Origin: Arthrobacter sp. NicSoilC5
GTDB taxonomy: Bacteria; Actinomycetota; Actinomycetes; Actinomycetales; Micrococcaceae
Length of the DNA stretch: 64,000 bases
Assembly (NCBI RefSeq): GCF_019977395.1
Contig: NZ_AP024660.1
Coordinates: 4,402,001 to 4,466,000 of the forward strand
Direction of reading: 5' to 3'
Of this stretch, positions 27,501 through 37,064 are shown in pieces (position 1 is the first letter of the stretch; every line of letters begins with the position of its first letter). The notes under the pieces were generated by a model, which made no database searches, had not been told where the DNA came from, and saw nothing but the letters and a program-made list of their open reading frames with translations. The translations under genes and the position numbers were made by a program.

Positions 27501-30500
27501 GCCGGAGGCCAACAACCAGAAGCCCATCGCGGTGGACGACGCCGTGGATGTCCGGCCCGGCCGCAAGGTGGCCGTGGAGGCGCTGGCCAACGATTCGGAC
27601 CCGGACGGCGATCCGCTCAGCCTGGTTTCCGACGGGTTCGAGGCCAAGCCGGACCTGCAGGTCGAGGCTACGGACGGCGCCAAGATACTGTTCACTGCGC
27701 CCGGCACCGCCGGCAACGAAAGCATCAGCTACCGCATCCAGGACGACAAGAAGGCTTCCGCCAGCGCCGTGATCCGGGTGCGGATCAGCCCGGACGCCGA
27801 ACTCAAGCGCCCCGTGGCCAAGGACGACCGGGTGACGGTGGCCGAAACCCTCGGCAAGACCGCTGTTGACGTCCCCGTCCTGAAAAACGACTCCGATGCC
27901 GACGGCGTGGCCTCCGAGCTGAAGATCAGCCTCCCCGACGGCAACCCGAACGCCCGGACCGGCGACTCGGGCAACGTGGTGGTGACCCTCACCCCTGAAG
28001 ACCAGCTGATTCCCTACACGGTCACGGACGTCGACGGCCTCACCTCCACCGCCCTGATGTGGATTCCCGGCCAAGGCGCGCAGTATCCCACCCTCGCCAA
28101 GACCGACCCGGTTGAAGTCATGTCCGGCAAAGACGTCACCCTGGACCTGTCCGAATACGTCCGCGTCCGCAACGGCCGCACCGCGAGGATCACCGTGGCC
28201 GACTCCGTGCGCGTCCAGGGCGGATCACCGGAGGGCGTCATCCAGTCCGACGGCAAGGCCCTGCGCTACACCGCGAAACCGGACTACGTGGGCCCCGGCT
28301 CCATCACCTTCGAAGTGACGGACGGCTCCGGACCCGACGACGGCGACGGCCTGAAATCCACGCTGGTGATCATGACCAAGGTGATCCCGGACCCCAACGC
28401 CAACCATCCGCCCACCTTCAGCGGTACCTCCGTGGATGTTCCCAAGGCCGAACAGGCAACGGTGGACCTCGCCGGGCTGGCCAAGGACGTGGACGAACGG
28501 GACAAGGACAACCTCCGCTTCGAACTGGATGGGACCCTTCCCGCCGGATTCAACGCAAAGGTCGACGGCGCCACCCTCGCCATCACCGCTGACGGTTCCC
28601 TGGGCATCGGCGTCACCGGAAACATCCAGGTGAAGGTCACCGACGGCAGGTCTCCCGCCGTGAGTGCCACCATCACCGCACGCCACGTTGCCTCCAACCG
28701 GCCCCTGCCGGTGGCTAACGATGATGCGGTGGACAAGGCCAACGCCGGGAAGACCGAACAGGTCAACGTCCTGGCCAACGACTTCAACCCCTTCCCGGAC
28801 ACGCCCCTGCGGATCGTTGGCGCCACGGTGGAGACGGGCTCCGCAGCCGGTCAGCCGTCCGTGTCGGGAGACAGCATCACCGTTACCCCGGCTGACGGGT
28901 ACAAGGGAGTCATGGTGGTCCGCTACACCGTGGCCGACAAGACAGGCGACCTGTCCCGCCAGGTGGACGGCCGCCTGCGGCTCACCGTCCGGGGCAAACC
29001 CGACGCACCGTCCGCCCCCAGCGCTACCGACGTCCGCAGCCGCACCGCCGTGCTCAAGTGGGCCCCGCCGTCGGACAATGGAGCGCCCATCACCGGGTAC
29101 ACCGTCCGCTCAAACAACGGCTTCGAACAGAAGTGCCCCACCACCACCTGCACATTGAGCGGGCTCACCAACAACGTAAAGTACGTTTTCACGGTGCTCG
29201 CCACCAACGAGGTGGGGGACTCGCAGGCTTCGCCGCAGTCCAACGAAATCCGCCCTGACGAAAAGCCGTCACCGCCTGAAGCCCCCACGGTGAAGGCCGG
29301 GGACAAGACGATGGCGGTCACCTGGCCCGCGGCGAAGACCGAGGGCTCACCGGTGAAGCACTACAACCTGGAAATTTCGCCGCCGCCGGCCAGCGGGGTG
29401 GCCGTGAAGAACGAGGTCGCCGGGCTGAACTACACCTGGACCGGCCTCACCAACGGCGTGAAGTACAAGGTGCGTGCGCAGGCCGTCAACGAGCTTGGCG
29501 CCTCCGACTGGGGGACGTATTCTGCGGAGGACAATCCCGCCGGTGTCCCGGCGGCACCTGCAGCACCTTCGTCCGCCGTCGCATCATCCGTGGGGACCCA
29601 GAACCAGCTTCGGGTCACGTGGGCCGAACCCAACACCAACGGCGATCCGATCAGCACCTATTACGTCACCATGAGCGGTGGCAACGCCCCCGCCCAGACG
29701 CAGACCGTCCCCGGCAACGTCCGCACGGCGAACTTCACTGCCAACAACTCCGAGGCCGCCTACACGTTCACGGTGCAGGCTGAGAACAAGGCCGGCAAAG
29801 GCGCGGTCAGCCCGCCCTCCGCGCCCCGCCGCGCCACCGGCAAGCTCGCAACGGTCTCCGGCGTCACGGCCACGCCGGCGAACACCGGCGGAGCAGGACG
29901 CGCCGTGACCGTGGACTTCCGCAAACTGACCGCGGCGGAACGCAACGGTTCTGCCGAAAACGAGGTCAGCTACAGCTACAACGCCAGCAACGGCGCCCGC
30001 GGCCCCATCACGCCCGGCCAGACCATCGGCGGCTTTACCAACGGCAGCGCGGTCAGCATCACCGTCGTCGCCAACTCCACGGTGGCGCCCAGTTCGGACG
30101 CCAGCACCCCTGCCACCACCACACCGTACGGATCCCCGGGCACCCCCTCCGCGTCCGGCCAAAACGGCGGCGTGAACCAAAAGTCCGCCACCCTGAACTG
30201 GTCATCCCCGTCCACCAGCACCAATGACGTGGCGCAAACCAGGATCAGCATCAACAACGGCGGCTGGGAAAACGTTGCCCCCTCCGGCAGCAGGACGGTC
30301 AACACGGCAAACTTCGGTGACACCGTCACCATTGCGGTCCAGACCTTTAACTCCGTCGGCACCGGCAGCGCGGTGGTCACGGCCAGCGCCACTGCCGGCA
30401 AGCAGGGACTGTGGGAAACCCGGATCAAGACCTCCGACCCCAACTTCGTCAGGAGTTGCACCTTCACCCTGGGCGGCTCGAACTACCGGCCCAGTCCCTA

Positions 30501-30729
30501 CTTCGACTGTGACGGCGTCAACGCGGACAGCCCGCCCTGGTTCTACAAGGCGGACCAGGACCGCATCATGGTGGCGTGCTACATCGACCAGAGCGACAAC
30601 TGGTCCGGCAACGGAATCGTCCGCTGGTGGCGGGTTGAATCCGGTTCCGCGCGCAACGTTGGCCGGTACGTCATCGCCGGCCACACCACGCTTGCGGATC
30701 CCGCCGGCCTGGGGGCCCCACATTGCTGA
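24556..30729 (+). CDS. Giant surface protein A: signal anchor, propeller-like head, Ig-like repeats, FN3 domains
   Basis: 2057 residues from ATG 24556, preceded by GGGGGA at 24541-24546. After a basic N-terminus a single membrane helix (about 30-52) should anchor the protein with the rest outside. Residues 55-375 form a region with repeating VWVV/VWAV strands, possibly a beta-propeller. About ten Ig/cadherin-like modules follow, marked by calcium-type linkers such as VLDNDSDPDGD, ILPDWIDPDGDD and ALANDSDPDGDP. FN3 domains begin near 1482. The last 90 residues form a unique tip with four Cys. It is the first gene of the surface locus and resembles Fn3 of the bifidobacterial PFNA cluster. No LPxTG motif. 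Confidence 0.85.
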   Translation: MKRRGQTRAQSPVSGTPRWSRLARSRWFSGTAFGAVVAVVVTGAVLYPGFKTTEVELNDGGVWVVSKSRNAVGRLNYPSRVLDGAVTPASTTFDVLQHAGEVFVDDETGSTLNQVSPANMRLGGDKQLPGSADVSFGARTISVTDAASGKVWAVSPSTVNGFDQEASEPVMVGSEGIVSAVGSDDRIYSADPKTGVVTVTGVDANGAVTSSESSTRDGLKGAGDLQMTVVGDQPVVLDAAAGSLFLPGGKRLALEDARDAKLQQAGPGSDVVAVATRKALLKQPLDGGTAKTVGFDGEGAPAAPVQLGGCVHAAWSGANKYVRDCVNDADDKNVAVPKASASPSYVFRVNRDLVVLNDVNSGNVWLVNQNMQLVNNWDDVIPPQQTSDDADKDSADEVQQTVLPDRTKPNSAPVAKPDQFGIRAGKTTILPVLDNDSDPDGDVLTVRPPEGVKTGAVSPIYGSTGLQVAVPADKTGSETFKYTVDDGRGLSASADITLNIIPPGTNTPPRQKPNRNTTLVVQSGKAVTQNILPDWIDPDGDDLFAVSVTSTDPLDQARIRPDGQLTFQDSGTAPGRKVLTVTVSDGQSTAEGKVTVDVRSPGALPPIANADHVVAVAGTDTVITPLKNDSDPQGGALRLAQATPDAESTATLNPDQQTFTFNCRTLGAHYVSYLVTNGPASAQQLVRVDVVPGTDQGAPVAVRDTALLPTGGDVLVDVLGNDSDPSGGVLVVQSVTADAGLPVSVAVLDHSVVRITDIRAEGQLTVRYTVSNGRSSATGEIAVLMVPAPAKLQAPQAKPDEATVRANDVVTIPVLANDADPNGSKLTLLPELAQQPDAADGRMFVAGDQLRFVAGPEAKTVYAIYKVQNESGQVDSQQVTIRIRARDDDRNTRPEPRNLTARVVAGMTVKVPVPLDGIDADGDSVQLIGIDKAPAMGTAVVRDGYLEFTAAGDAAGTDSFTYRVRDRIGAENTGTVIVGIAPPEANNQKPIAVDDAVDVRPGRKVAVEALANDSDPDGDPLSLVSDGFEAKPDLQVEATDGAKILFTAPGTAGNESISYRIQDDKKASASAVIRVRISPDAELKRPVAKDDRVTVAETLGKTAVDVPVLKNDSDADGVASELKISLPDGNPNARTGDSGNVVVTLTPEDQLIPYTVTDVDGLTSTALMWIPGQGAQYPTLAKTDPVEVMSGKDVTLDLSEYVRVRNGRTARITVADSVRVQGGSPEGVIQSDGKALRYTAKPDYVGPGSITFEVTDGSGPDDGDGLKSTLVIMTKVIPDPNANHPPTFSGTSVDVPKAEQATVDLAGLAKDVDERDKDNLRFELDGTLPAGFNAKVDGATLAITADGSLGIGVTGNIQVKVTDGRSPAVSATITARHVASNRPLPVANDDAVDKANAGKTEQVNVLANDFNPFPDTPLRIVGATVETGSAAGQPSVSGDSITVTPADGYKGVMVVRYTVADKTGDLSRQVDGRLRLTVRGKPDAPSAPSATDVRSRTAVLKWAPPSDNGAPITGYTVRSNNGFEQKCPTTTCTLSGLTNNVKYVFTVLATNEVGDSQASPQSNEIRPDEKPSPPEAPTVKAGDKTMAVTWPAAKTEGSPVKHYNLEISPPPASGVAVKNEVAGLNYTWTGLTNGVKYKVRAQAVNELGASDWGTYSAEDNPAGVPAAPAAPSSAVASSVGTQNQLRVTWAEPNTNGDPISTYYVTMSGGNAPAQTQTVPGNVRTANFTANNSEAAYTFTVQAENKAGKGAVSPPSAPRRATGKLATVSGVTATPANTGGAGRAVTVDFRKLTAAERNGSAENEVSYSYNASNGARGPITPGQTIGGFTNGSAVSITVVANSTVAPSSDASTPATTTPYGSPGTPSASGQNGGVNQKSATLNWSSPSTSTNDVAQTRISINNGGWENVAPSGSRTVNTANFGDTVTIAVQTFNSVGTGSAVVTASATAGKQGLWETRIKTSDPNFVRSCTFTLGGSNYRPSPYFDCDGVNADSPPWFYKADQDRIMVACYIDQSDNWSGNGIVRWWRVESGSARNVGRYVIAGHTTLADPAGLGAPHC
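24643..25703 (+). repeat. Direct repeat copy 1 (1061 bp, 5' part of giant gene A)
   Basis: Matches 30932-31992 without any gap, at a constant offset of 6289 bp, with about 60 differences by hand count (about 94% identity). It lies in frame in both genes and encodes the membrane anchor and head domain. Its third codon positions favour G and T (GTT, GGT, TTG, GAT), unlike the C-rich remainder of the gene. Identity falls abruptly at both ends. Confidence 0.9.
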
Positions 30730-30874
30730 CAGGCAGGGCCCGGGTGGGCGGGCAGTTGTCCCCATCGCGGGGGTTGCGGCGGTTCGGTAGGCTTGCCGCG
30801 GGGAAAGAAAGCCTGCTGCCTGTCCTGCGACCGGGCCGCCATCTGGCTACACAATCTGAGGGAAAAGTAACGCT

Positions 30875-33800
30875 GTGACAACTCTGCTGGGGAAGCTTGG
30901 GCTGAAAAAGCGACATAGGAAGCTCGTCACTGGTACTGCGTTTGGTGCTGTGGTTGCTGTGGTGGTGACGGGTGCTGTGTTGTATCCGGGGTTCAAGACC
31001 ACTGAGGTGGAGTTGAATGACGGTGGTGTGTGGGTTGTTTCGAAGTCCCGGAATGCTGTGGGGCGGTTGAATTATCCGTCGCGGGTGTTGGATGGTGCGG
31101 TGACGCCGGCGTCGACGACGTTTGATGTGTTGCAGCATGCCGGTGAGGTGTTTGTTGATGATGAGACTGGTTCGACGTTGAACCAGGTGTCGCCGGCGAA
31201 TATGCGTTTGGGTGGGGATAAGCAGTTGCCGGGGGCGGCTGATGTGAGTTTTGGGGCGCGGACGATTTCGGTGACGGATGCTGCGTCGGGGAAGGTGTGG
31301 GCGGTGTCTCCGTCCACGGTGAATGGTTTTGATAAGGAAGCGTCCGAGCCGGTGATGGTTGGTTCGGCGGGTCTTGTGTCTGTGGTGGGTTCTGATGACC
31401 GGATTTATTCGGCGGATCCGAAGACCGGGGCTGTGACGGTGACGGGTGTTGACGCTGATGGTGGTGTGACGTCGTCGGAGTCCAGTACCTGGGATGGTCT
31501 TAAGGGTGCCGGGGATCTGCAGATGACCGTGGTGGGGGACCAGCCGGTGGTGTTGGATGCTGCTGCGGGGAGCTTGTTCCTGCCTGGTGGTAAGCGGTTG
31601 GCGTTGGAGGATGCCCGGGATGCGAAGTTGCAGCAGCCTGGGCCGGGCAGTGATGTTGTGGCGGTGGCGACGCGGAAGGCGTTGTTGAAGCAGCCTGTTG
31701 ATGGTGGGACGGCGAAGACGGTGGGGTTCGACGGCGAGGGCGTCCCTGCTGCGCCGGTGCAGTTGGGCGGGTGCGTGCATGCGGCGTGGTCGGGTGCGAA
31801 CAAGTACGTGCGGGATTGCGTCAATGATGCTGATGATAAGAATGTTGCGGTGCCGAAGGCGAGTGCGTCGCCGTCGTATGTTTTCCGGGTGAACCGGGAC
31901 CTTGTGGTCCTCAATGATGTGAACTCGGGGAACGTGTGGTTGGTCAACCAGAACATGCAGCTGGTGAACAACTGGGACGACGTCATCCCACCCAAGAACC
32001 AGTCCGACGACCAGGACCAGGAGTCGGCGGACAACAACACCATCAACATCCTGCCGGACCGCACCAAACCCAACCGTCCGCCGGAAACCAAGCCCGACGT
32101 CGTCGGAGTCCGCCCGGGCCGCACCACCATCCTCAGCGTCCTGGACAACGACTCCGACCCCGACGGCGACGTCCTCACCGCAGCGGTGGGGGACGCCGGA
32201 CCCAAATCGGGAACGCTGGAAAGCATCTACGGCGGCACCGCCTTCCAGATCACCGTCCCCGCAGACGCCAAGCCGGGCACCGAGACCTTCAACTACAGTG
32301 CCTCGGACGGCCGCGGCCTGTCCGCCACGGGCCAGGTCACGCTCAGCGTGGTGGGACCCGACGAAAACAAGCCGCCCAAGTTCAAGCGCGGCGAAGACAC
32401 CACCATGCTGGTGGAACAGGGCAAGACCGTCAGCCAGAACATCCTCACCGACTGGATCGATCCCGACGGCGACGACCTGGTCCTGCTGGACGCCAAGGCC
32501 GACAACGACCAGGACCAGGTGAAGGTCCGGCGCGACGGGCTGCTTACCTTCCAGGATTCCGGCGCCACCGCCGGCAAGAAGAACGTCCAGGTCACCATCT
32601 GGGACGGCCGCGCCACCGTCACGGGCAAGGTGGTGGTTAATGTCCAGCCGCCCGGAGCCCTGGCACCCGTGGTCAACGCTGACCACGTCACCGCCGTGGT
32701 GGGCCAGGACCTGGTCATTTCCCCGTTGAAGAACGACGTCGACCCCAACGGAGGTGCCCTCCGCCTGGCCCAGGTGGAAGCCAACGGCCCGGCCGAACTT
32801 GGCCCCGTCACCGACGGCGGCACCTTCACGTTCCGCAGCAGCACCCCCGGCCCCGTCTACCTGACCTACATCGCCAGCAACGGCCCCCAAAGCAGCCAGG
32901 GCCTCATCCGGGTGGATGTGGAATCCGGCAACGACGGCGGCGACCCCGTGGCAGTCCATGACGTTGCCCTGATGCCCACCGGCGGCAGCGTGCTGCTGGA
33001 CCCGCTGGCCAATGACTCCGACCCCTCCGGCGGTGTCCTGGTGCTGCAGTCCGTGAAGCTCCCGGACAATGCGACGGTGTCCGTCAGCGTGATCAACCAC
33101 AGCGTCCTGCGCATCACGGACATCCTGGGGACCAAGGACCCCATCCTGTTCGAATACACCATGTCCAACGGAAAGAAGTCGGCCACCGGCTCAGTCTCCG
33201 TGGTGCCGGTCCCGGCACCGGCCGTGGTGGAAGCACCCCAGCCCAAGCCGGACGAGGTGAATGTCCGCGTCAATGACGTGGTCACCATCCCCGTCCTGGA
33301 CAACGACACCCACCCGCAGGGGCAGGAACTGACCGTGGACCCGGTCCTGCCGCAGGCGGTTGATCCTGCCGACGGCAAGAGCTTCGTCTCCGAGAACACG
33401 CTCCGGTTCATTGCGGGCAGCCAGCCCAAGACCGTGCGCGCCATCTACAACGCGGTGGATCCGCAGGGCCAGAAGAGCGCCGCCGCCGTGACCATCCACA
33501 TCCTTCCGCTCGAAGGCGCGGAGAACTCCCGGCCGCAGCCGCGGAACCTCACCGCCCGCGTGGTGGCTGCCGGTACCGTCCGTATTCCGGTTCCCCTGGA
33601 CGGCATCGATCCGGACGGCGACTCCGTGCAGCTGACCGGCATCGACAGCACCCCCGCCATGGGAACCGCCACCGTCGGCAGCAACTTCATCGACTTCACT
33701 GCTGCCGGGGACGGCGCCGGCACCGACACGTTCCGCTACAAGGTGGTGGACCGCCAGGGCGCCGTGAACACGGGAACCGTCACGGTGGGTATCGCACCCC

Positions 33801-36800
33801 GCGGTGACATGAACCAAAAGCCCACTCCCGTGGACGACGAGGTCAGGGTGCGCCCGGGCCGCCAGATCGCCGTCGATGCCCTCGCCAACGACACCGATCC
33901 CGACGGCGACCGCATCCGTATCCTGACCGACGGCATCGAGGCCGACCCGGCCCTGCAGGCCACCGTCAGCAAGAACAGCGGCCGCATCATCCTCCTGGCC
34001 CCCAACGAGGCCGGAACCGTCAACGTGCGCTACACCATCGCGGACGACCGGGACGCCACCGCCCAGGCCACCATCCGCCTGGTGGTCGACAATGACGTGC
34101 CGCTGAAGGCGCCGATCGCCCGTGATGACAGGGTGACGTCCGCCCAGGCCATGGGGAAGACCGCCGTGGACGTTCCGGTCCTCAAGAACGACGAGGATCC
34201 CGACGGCGTCGGCGAGAACCTGAAGATCAGCACGGACGCCACCACGGCGCGGCCTGGCGGCAACGGCAACATCCTGGTCGACCTCACCGAGCAGCCACAG
34301 CTCATCCCGTACACCGTGGAAGACGTGGACGGCCAGCAGTCCACAGCCATCATCTGGGTGCCGGGCCTGGGCCAGCAGGTTCCCACCCTGGCCAAGGACG
34401 AAGTCATCGAGGTGGTCGCCGGCCAGTCCGTCGACGTCGACCTGAAGGAATGGGTCAAGGTCCGGGAGGGACGCTCACCCCGGCTGACCCAGGCGGACCG
34501 GATCAAGCTCATCGGTGCCGACGGCGGCGATCCGGTGACGCGCGACGGCACCGGCCTGAAGTACACGGCAGGTGCGGATTACGTAGGCCCCGGTTCACTG
34601 ACCTTCGAGGTGACCGACGGATCCGGACCGGACGATCCTGCCGGACTCAAGTCCACCCTCAGCATCCGCACCAAGGTCCTCCCGGACCCGAACAAGAACA
34701 ACCCGCCGGAACTGCTGGGCGCCAACGTGGATGTTCCCAAGGGCGACTCGGCCACCACGGACCTCGGCAAGCTCACGTCCGATCCGGACCAGGACGACGT
34801 CGAGAAGATGAAGTACGAAGTGGTGGGGGATTCCCCGGGCGGCTTCAACGCACGCATCGAAGGCAAAACGCTGAAAGTTTCGGCGGCTGATTCCACGGCA
34901 ACCGGAACCCGCGCCGCCGTGCAGGTCAAGGCAACCGACCCCCGCGGGCTCCAGGCCACGGCCACGTACCAGCTTGCCGTGACCGCCTCCAACCGGCCCA
35001 AGCCGGTGGCGAACGACGACGTGCAGGACAACGCCGCCGCCGGCAAGCCGGTGACCATCAATGTGCTGGCCAACGACGCCAATCCGTTCCCGGAAACACC
35101 GCTGAAGATCATTGCCGCGAACACCGAAACGGGCAGCGGCAATGTGGGCGTCAACGGTGACTCTGTGACCGTCACGCCGGCGCCCGGTTTCACCGGAACC
35201 ATGGTGGTGGCGTACACGGTGGAAGACAAGACGCAGGACAACTCCAGGCATGCCACCGCGCGTGTCCGGCTGACCGTCAAGGACAAGCCTGCAGCCCCCA
35301 CCACGCCGCAGGCGCAGAGCGTGGGCGACCAGACCGCACTGCTCACCTGGTCCGCACCGGCCGACCGGGGCTCCGCCATCACCAAGTACACCGTCTACGG
35401 TGAGGGCGGGTTCCGGCAGGAGTGCCCGGCCAACACCTGCACCCTGAACGGCCTGACCAACAACACCACCTACCACTTCCAGGTGACGGCCACCAACGAG
35501 TTCGGCGATTCCGACCGCTCGCCGGCGTCCGCGGATGTGCGCCCGGACGTCAAACCGGATACGCCGCTGGCGCCGTCGCTGAAGTTCGGCGACAAGCAGC
35601 TGACGGTGAACTGGACTGCCCCGGCGAGCAAGGGCTCGCCGGTGAAGTCCTACGACCTGGAAATCTCGCCGGCTCCGGCCGGGCAGAACGCCCAGATCCA
35701 GGGACTGACATCAGTCAGCTACGTCTGGAAGGGCCTCCAGAACGGCGTCTCCTACAAGGTCCGGGTCCTGGCCCGCAACGATGCCAAGGACCCCTCCGAG
35801 TGGAGCCCGTATTCGGCGGCCGAGGTGCCGGCCGGCGTCCCCGCCACTCCGGCGGCGCCGAGCGTCGCCCAGGCGACGCCGGTAGGTTCGCAGAGCCAGC
35901 TGAGGGTGGTTTGGACCGCGCCCAACAACAACGGTGACGCGGTCTCGGCCTACACCCTGACCACGCTCCGGGGCGGTGCCGCGGTCTCCAGCCAGCAGGT
36001 GTCCGGCACCTCGCAGAACGTCAAAGTGGATAACTCGGAAACGAACTACACCTTTACGGTCTCGGCAACCAACAAGGCCGGAACGAGCGGCACGAGCGCG
36101 CAGTCCGCCGCAATCCGGGCAGCAGGCAAACCTGGCACTGTCAACGCTGGAACCGTCAAAGAGAACGGGACCAGCGGCCAGCTCGACGTTACGTTCACGC
36201 CCCTGACGGATGCGCAGCGCAACGGCTCCACGGCATCCGAGATTGCCTACTCATACAATGCCGACGGAAAGACCGGTGCCATCAAGGCCGGGGGAGGAAC
36301 CATCGGTGGCATGACCAACGGCCGGGACATCACCGTGACCATCATTGCCACGTCCACCAAGAACAATATGTCCGGTGACGCCAAGGCCATCGGCACCGGG
36401 AACCCCTACGGTCCTGCCAATGCCCCCAGCATCAACGGCGGCACCTCGGCGAAGGGCGATGGCCAGGTGCACTGGACCTGGAATGACCCGGCGACGAACG
36501 GCAGGCCCCTCAGCTACTACGAGGTGAGCATGGATGGTGGCGGCTGGCAGAACGTCGGCAAGGCGAACAAGTTCGATACGGGCGCCGGCGGGTGGAGCGC
36601 GAGCCACAAACTGCGGGTCCGCGCCTACACCGTCACCAACGGGGCAATCGGCGGACCGGTCACCTCTACCTCCGGTCCGGACAACACCCCACCCCCGCCC
36701 ACGGACTGGTACGTCACGGCAAGCCCGGTGCGCAGCTGCACGGAGCCCCGCCAGGGGACGGACAGCTACATTGCCGGCAATCCGTCCCAGTGCACCGGTG

Positions 36801-36985
36801 CCGGCAAGTGGCTCGATGCCGGTGCCCCATCCACGGCGGACCGCTACCAGGTCTGGTACAAGACCTCCAACAACCCGAGCGGCATCTGGTACCACCTAAA
36901 TTCGGGGATGGCGTCGGGCAACTGGCTCCGCTGCGACACCTCCAATGTGGGCTGCAACCCGCCGAACGGCATGCCAAACCGCTAG
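30875..36985 (+). CDS. Giant surface protein B: paralogue of A with a different C-terminal tip
   Basis: 2036 residues from GTG 30875, with GAGGGAAAAG about 8 bp upstream. The short basic start (KLGLKKRHRK) leads to a membrane helix (about 20-42) and the head domain, nearly identical to protein A. Ig-like modules repeat VLDNDSDPDGD, ILTDWIDPDGDD and ALANDTDPDGDR, then FN3 domains with CPANTCTLNGL in a loop, as in A (CPTTTCTLSGL). Beyond the head, A and B are homologous but clearly diverged. The C-terminal module (about 1945-2036) has four Cys and a WYKTSNNPSGIWYHL segment and is unrelated to that of A. The 145-bp gap from A holds no clear terminator. Confidence 0.85.
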   Translation: MTTLLGKLGLKKRHRKLVTGTAFGAVVAVVVTGAVLYPGFKTTEVELNDGGVWVVSKSRNAVGRLNYPSRVLDGAVTPASTTFDVLQHAGEVFVDDETGSTLNQVSPANMRLGGDKQLPGAADVSFGARTISVTDAASGKVWAVSPSTVNGFDKEASEPVMVGSAGLVSVVGSDDRIYSADPKTGAVTVTGVDADGGVTSSESSTWDGLKGAGDLQMTVVGDQPVVLDAAAGSLFLPGGKRLALEDARDAKLQQPGPGSDVVAVATRKALLKQPVDGGTAKTVGFDGEGVPAAPVQLGGCVHAAWSGANKYVRDCVNDADDKNVAVPKASASPSYVFRVNRDLVVLNDVNSGNVWLVNQNMQLVNNWDDVIPPKNQSDDQDQESADNNTINILPDRTKPNRPPETKPDVVGVRPGRTTILSVLDNDSDPDGDVLTAAVGDAGPKSGTLESIYGGTAFQITVPADAKPGTETFNYSASDGRGLSATGQVTLSVVGPDENKPPKFKRGEDTTMLVEQGKTVSQNILTDWIDPDGDDLVLLDAKADNDQDQVKVRRDGLLTFQDSGATAGKKNVQVTIWDGRATVTGKVVVNVQPPGALAPVVNADHVTAVVGQDLVISPLKNDVDPNGGALRLAQVEANGPAELGPVTDGGTFTFRSSTPGPVYLTYIASNGPQSSQGLIRVDVESGNDGGDPVAVHDVALMPTGGSVLLDPLANDSDPSGGVLVLQSVKLPDNATVSVSVINHSVLRITDILGTKDPILFEYTMSNGKKSATGSVSVVPVPAPAVVEAPQPKPDEVNVRVNDVVTIPVLDNDTHPQGQELTVDPVLPQAVDPADGKSFVSENTLRFIAGSQPKTVRAIYNAVDPQGQKSAAAVTIHILPLEGAENSRPQPRNLTARVVAAGTVRIPVPLDGIDPDGDSVQLTGIDSTPAMGTATVGSNFIDFTAAGDGAGTDTFRYKVVDRQGAVNTGTVTVGIAPRGDMNQKPTPVDDEVRVRPGRQIAVDALANDTDPDGDRIRILTDGIEADPALQATVSKNSGRIILLAPNEAGTVNVRYTIADDRDATAQATIRLVVDNDVPLKAPIARDDRVTSAQAMGKTAVDVPVLKNDEDPDGVGENLKISTDATTARPGGNGNILVDLTEQPQLIPYTVEDVDGQQSTAIIWVPGLGQQVPTLAKDEVIEVVAGQSVDVDLKEWVKVREGRSPRLTQADRIKLIGADGGDPVTRDGTGLKYTAGADYVGPGSLTFEVTDGSGPDDPAGLKSTLSIRTKVLPDPNKNNPPELLGANVDVPKGDSATTDLGKLTSDPDQDDVEKMKYEVVGDSPGGFNARIEGKTLKVSAADSTATGTRAAVQVKATDPRGLQATATYQLAVTASNRPKPVANDDVQDNAAAGKPVTINVLANDANPFPETPLKIIAANTETGSGNVGVNGDSVTVTPAPGFTGTMVVAYTVEDKTQDNSRHATARVRLTVKDKPAAPTTPQAQSVGDQTALLTWSAPADRGSAITKYTVYGEGGFRQECPANTCTLNGLTNNTTYHFQVTATNEFGDSDRSPASADVRPDVKPDTPLAPSLKFGDKQLTVNWTAPASKGSPVKSYDLEISPAPAGQNAQIQGLTSVSYVWKGLQNGVSYKVRVLARNDAKDPSEWSPYSAAEVPAGVPATPAAPSVAQATPVGSQSQLRVVWTAPNNNGDAVSAYTLTTLRGGAAVSSQQVSGTSQNVKVDNSETNYTFTVSATNKAGTSGTSAQSAAIRAAGKPGTVNAGTVKENGTSGQLDVTFTPLTDAQRNGSTASEIAYSYNADGKTGAIKAGGGTIGGMTNGRDITVTIIATSTKNNMSGDAKAIGTGNPYGPANAPSINGGTSAKGDGQVHWTWNDPATNGRPLSYYEVSMDGGGWQNVGKANKFDTGAGGWSASHKLRVRAYTVTNGAIGGPVTSTSGPDNTPPPPTDWYVTASPVRSCTEPRQGTDSYIAGNPSQCTGAGKWLDAGAPSTADRYQVWYKTSNNPSGIWYHLNSGMASGNWLRCDTSNVGCNPPNGMPNR
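30932..31992 (+). repeat. Direct repeat copy 2 (1061 bp, 5' part of giant gene B)
   Basis: Partner of 24643-25703, same orientation, same reading frame, no indels. The atypical G/T-ending codon use is shared. Recombination between the copies would remove 6289 bp and leave one in-frame chimeric gene. Confidence 0.9.
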
Positions 36986-37064
36986 CAATCTCCGGAAGCA
37001 CAACTGTGGGCCCGGCTACCCGGGGCTCACAGAAAATTCGATCCATCAGAAGGAAGCACATCTC

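Noticed and set aside
30671..33100. 809-codon open frame on the minus strand across giant gene B, and similar long frames opposite gene A
   Set aside because: They are antisense to clearly conserved Ig/FN3 coding sequence, and their His/Arg/Gly-rich translations match no family. Stop codons are rare in any frame of this high-GC DNA.
24556..36985. Sortase signals (LPxTG) at the C-termini of the giant proteins
   Set aside because: Both proteins end in Cys-containing soluble modules, with no LPxTG, hydrophobic helix or basic tail. Anchoring is by the N-terminal helix.
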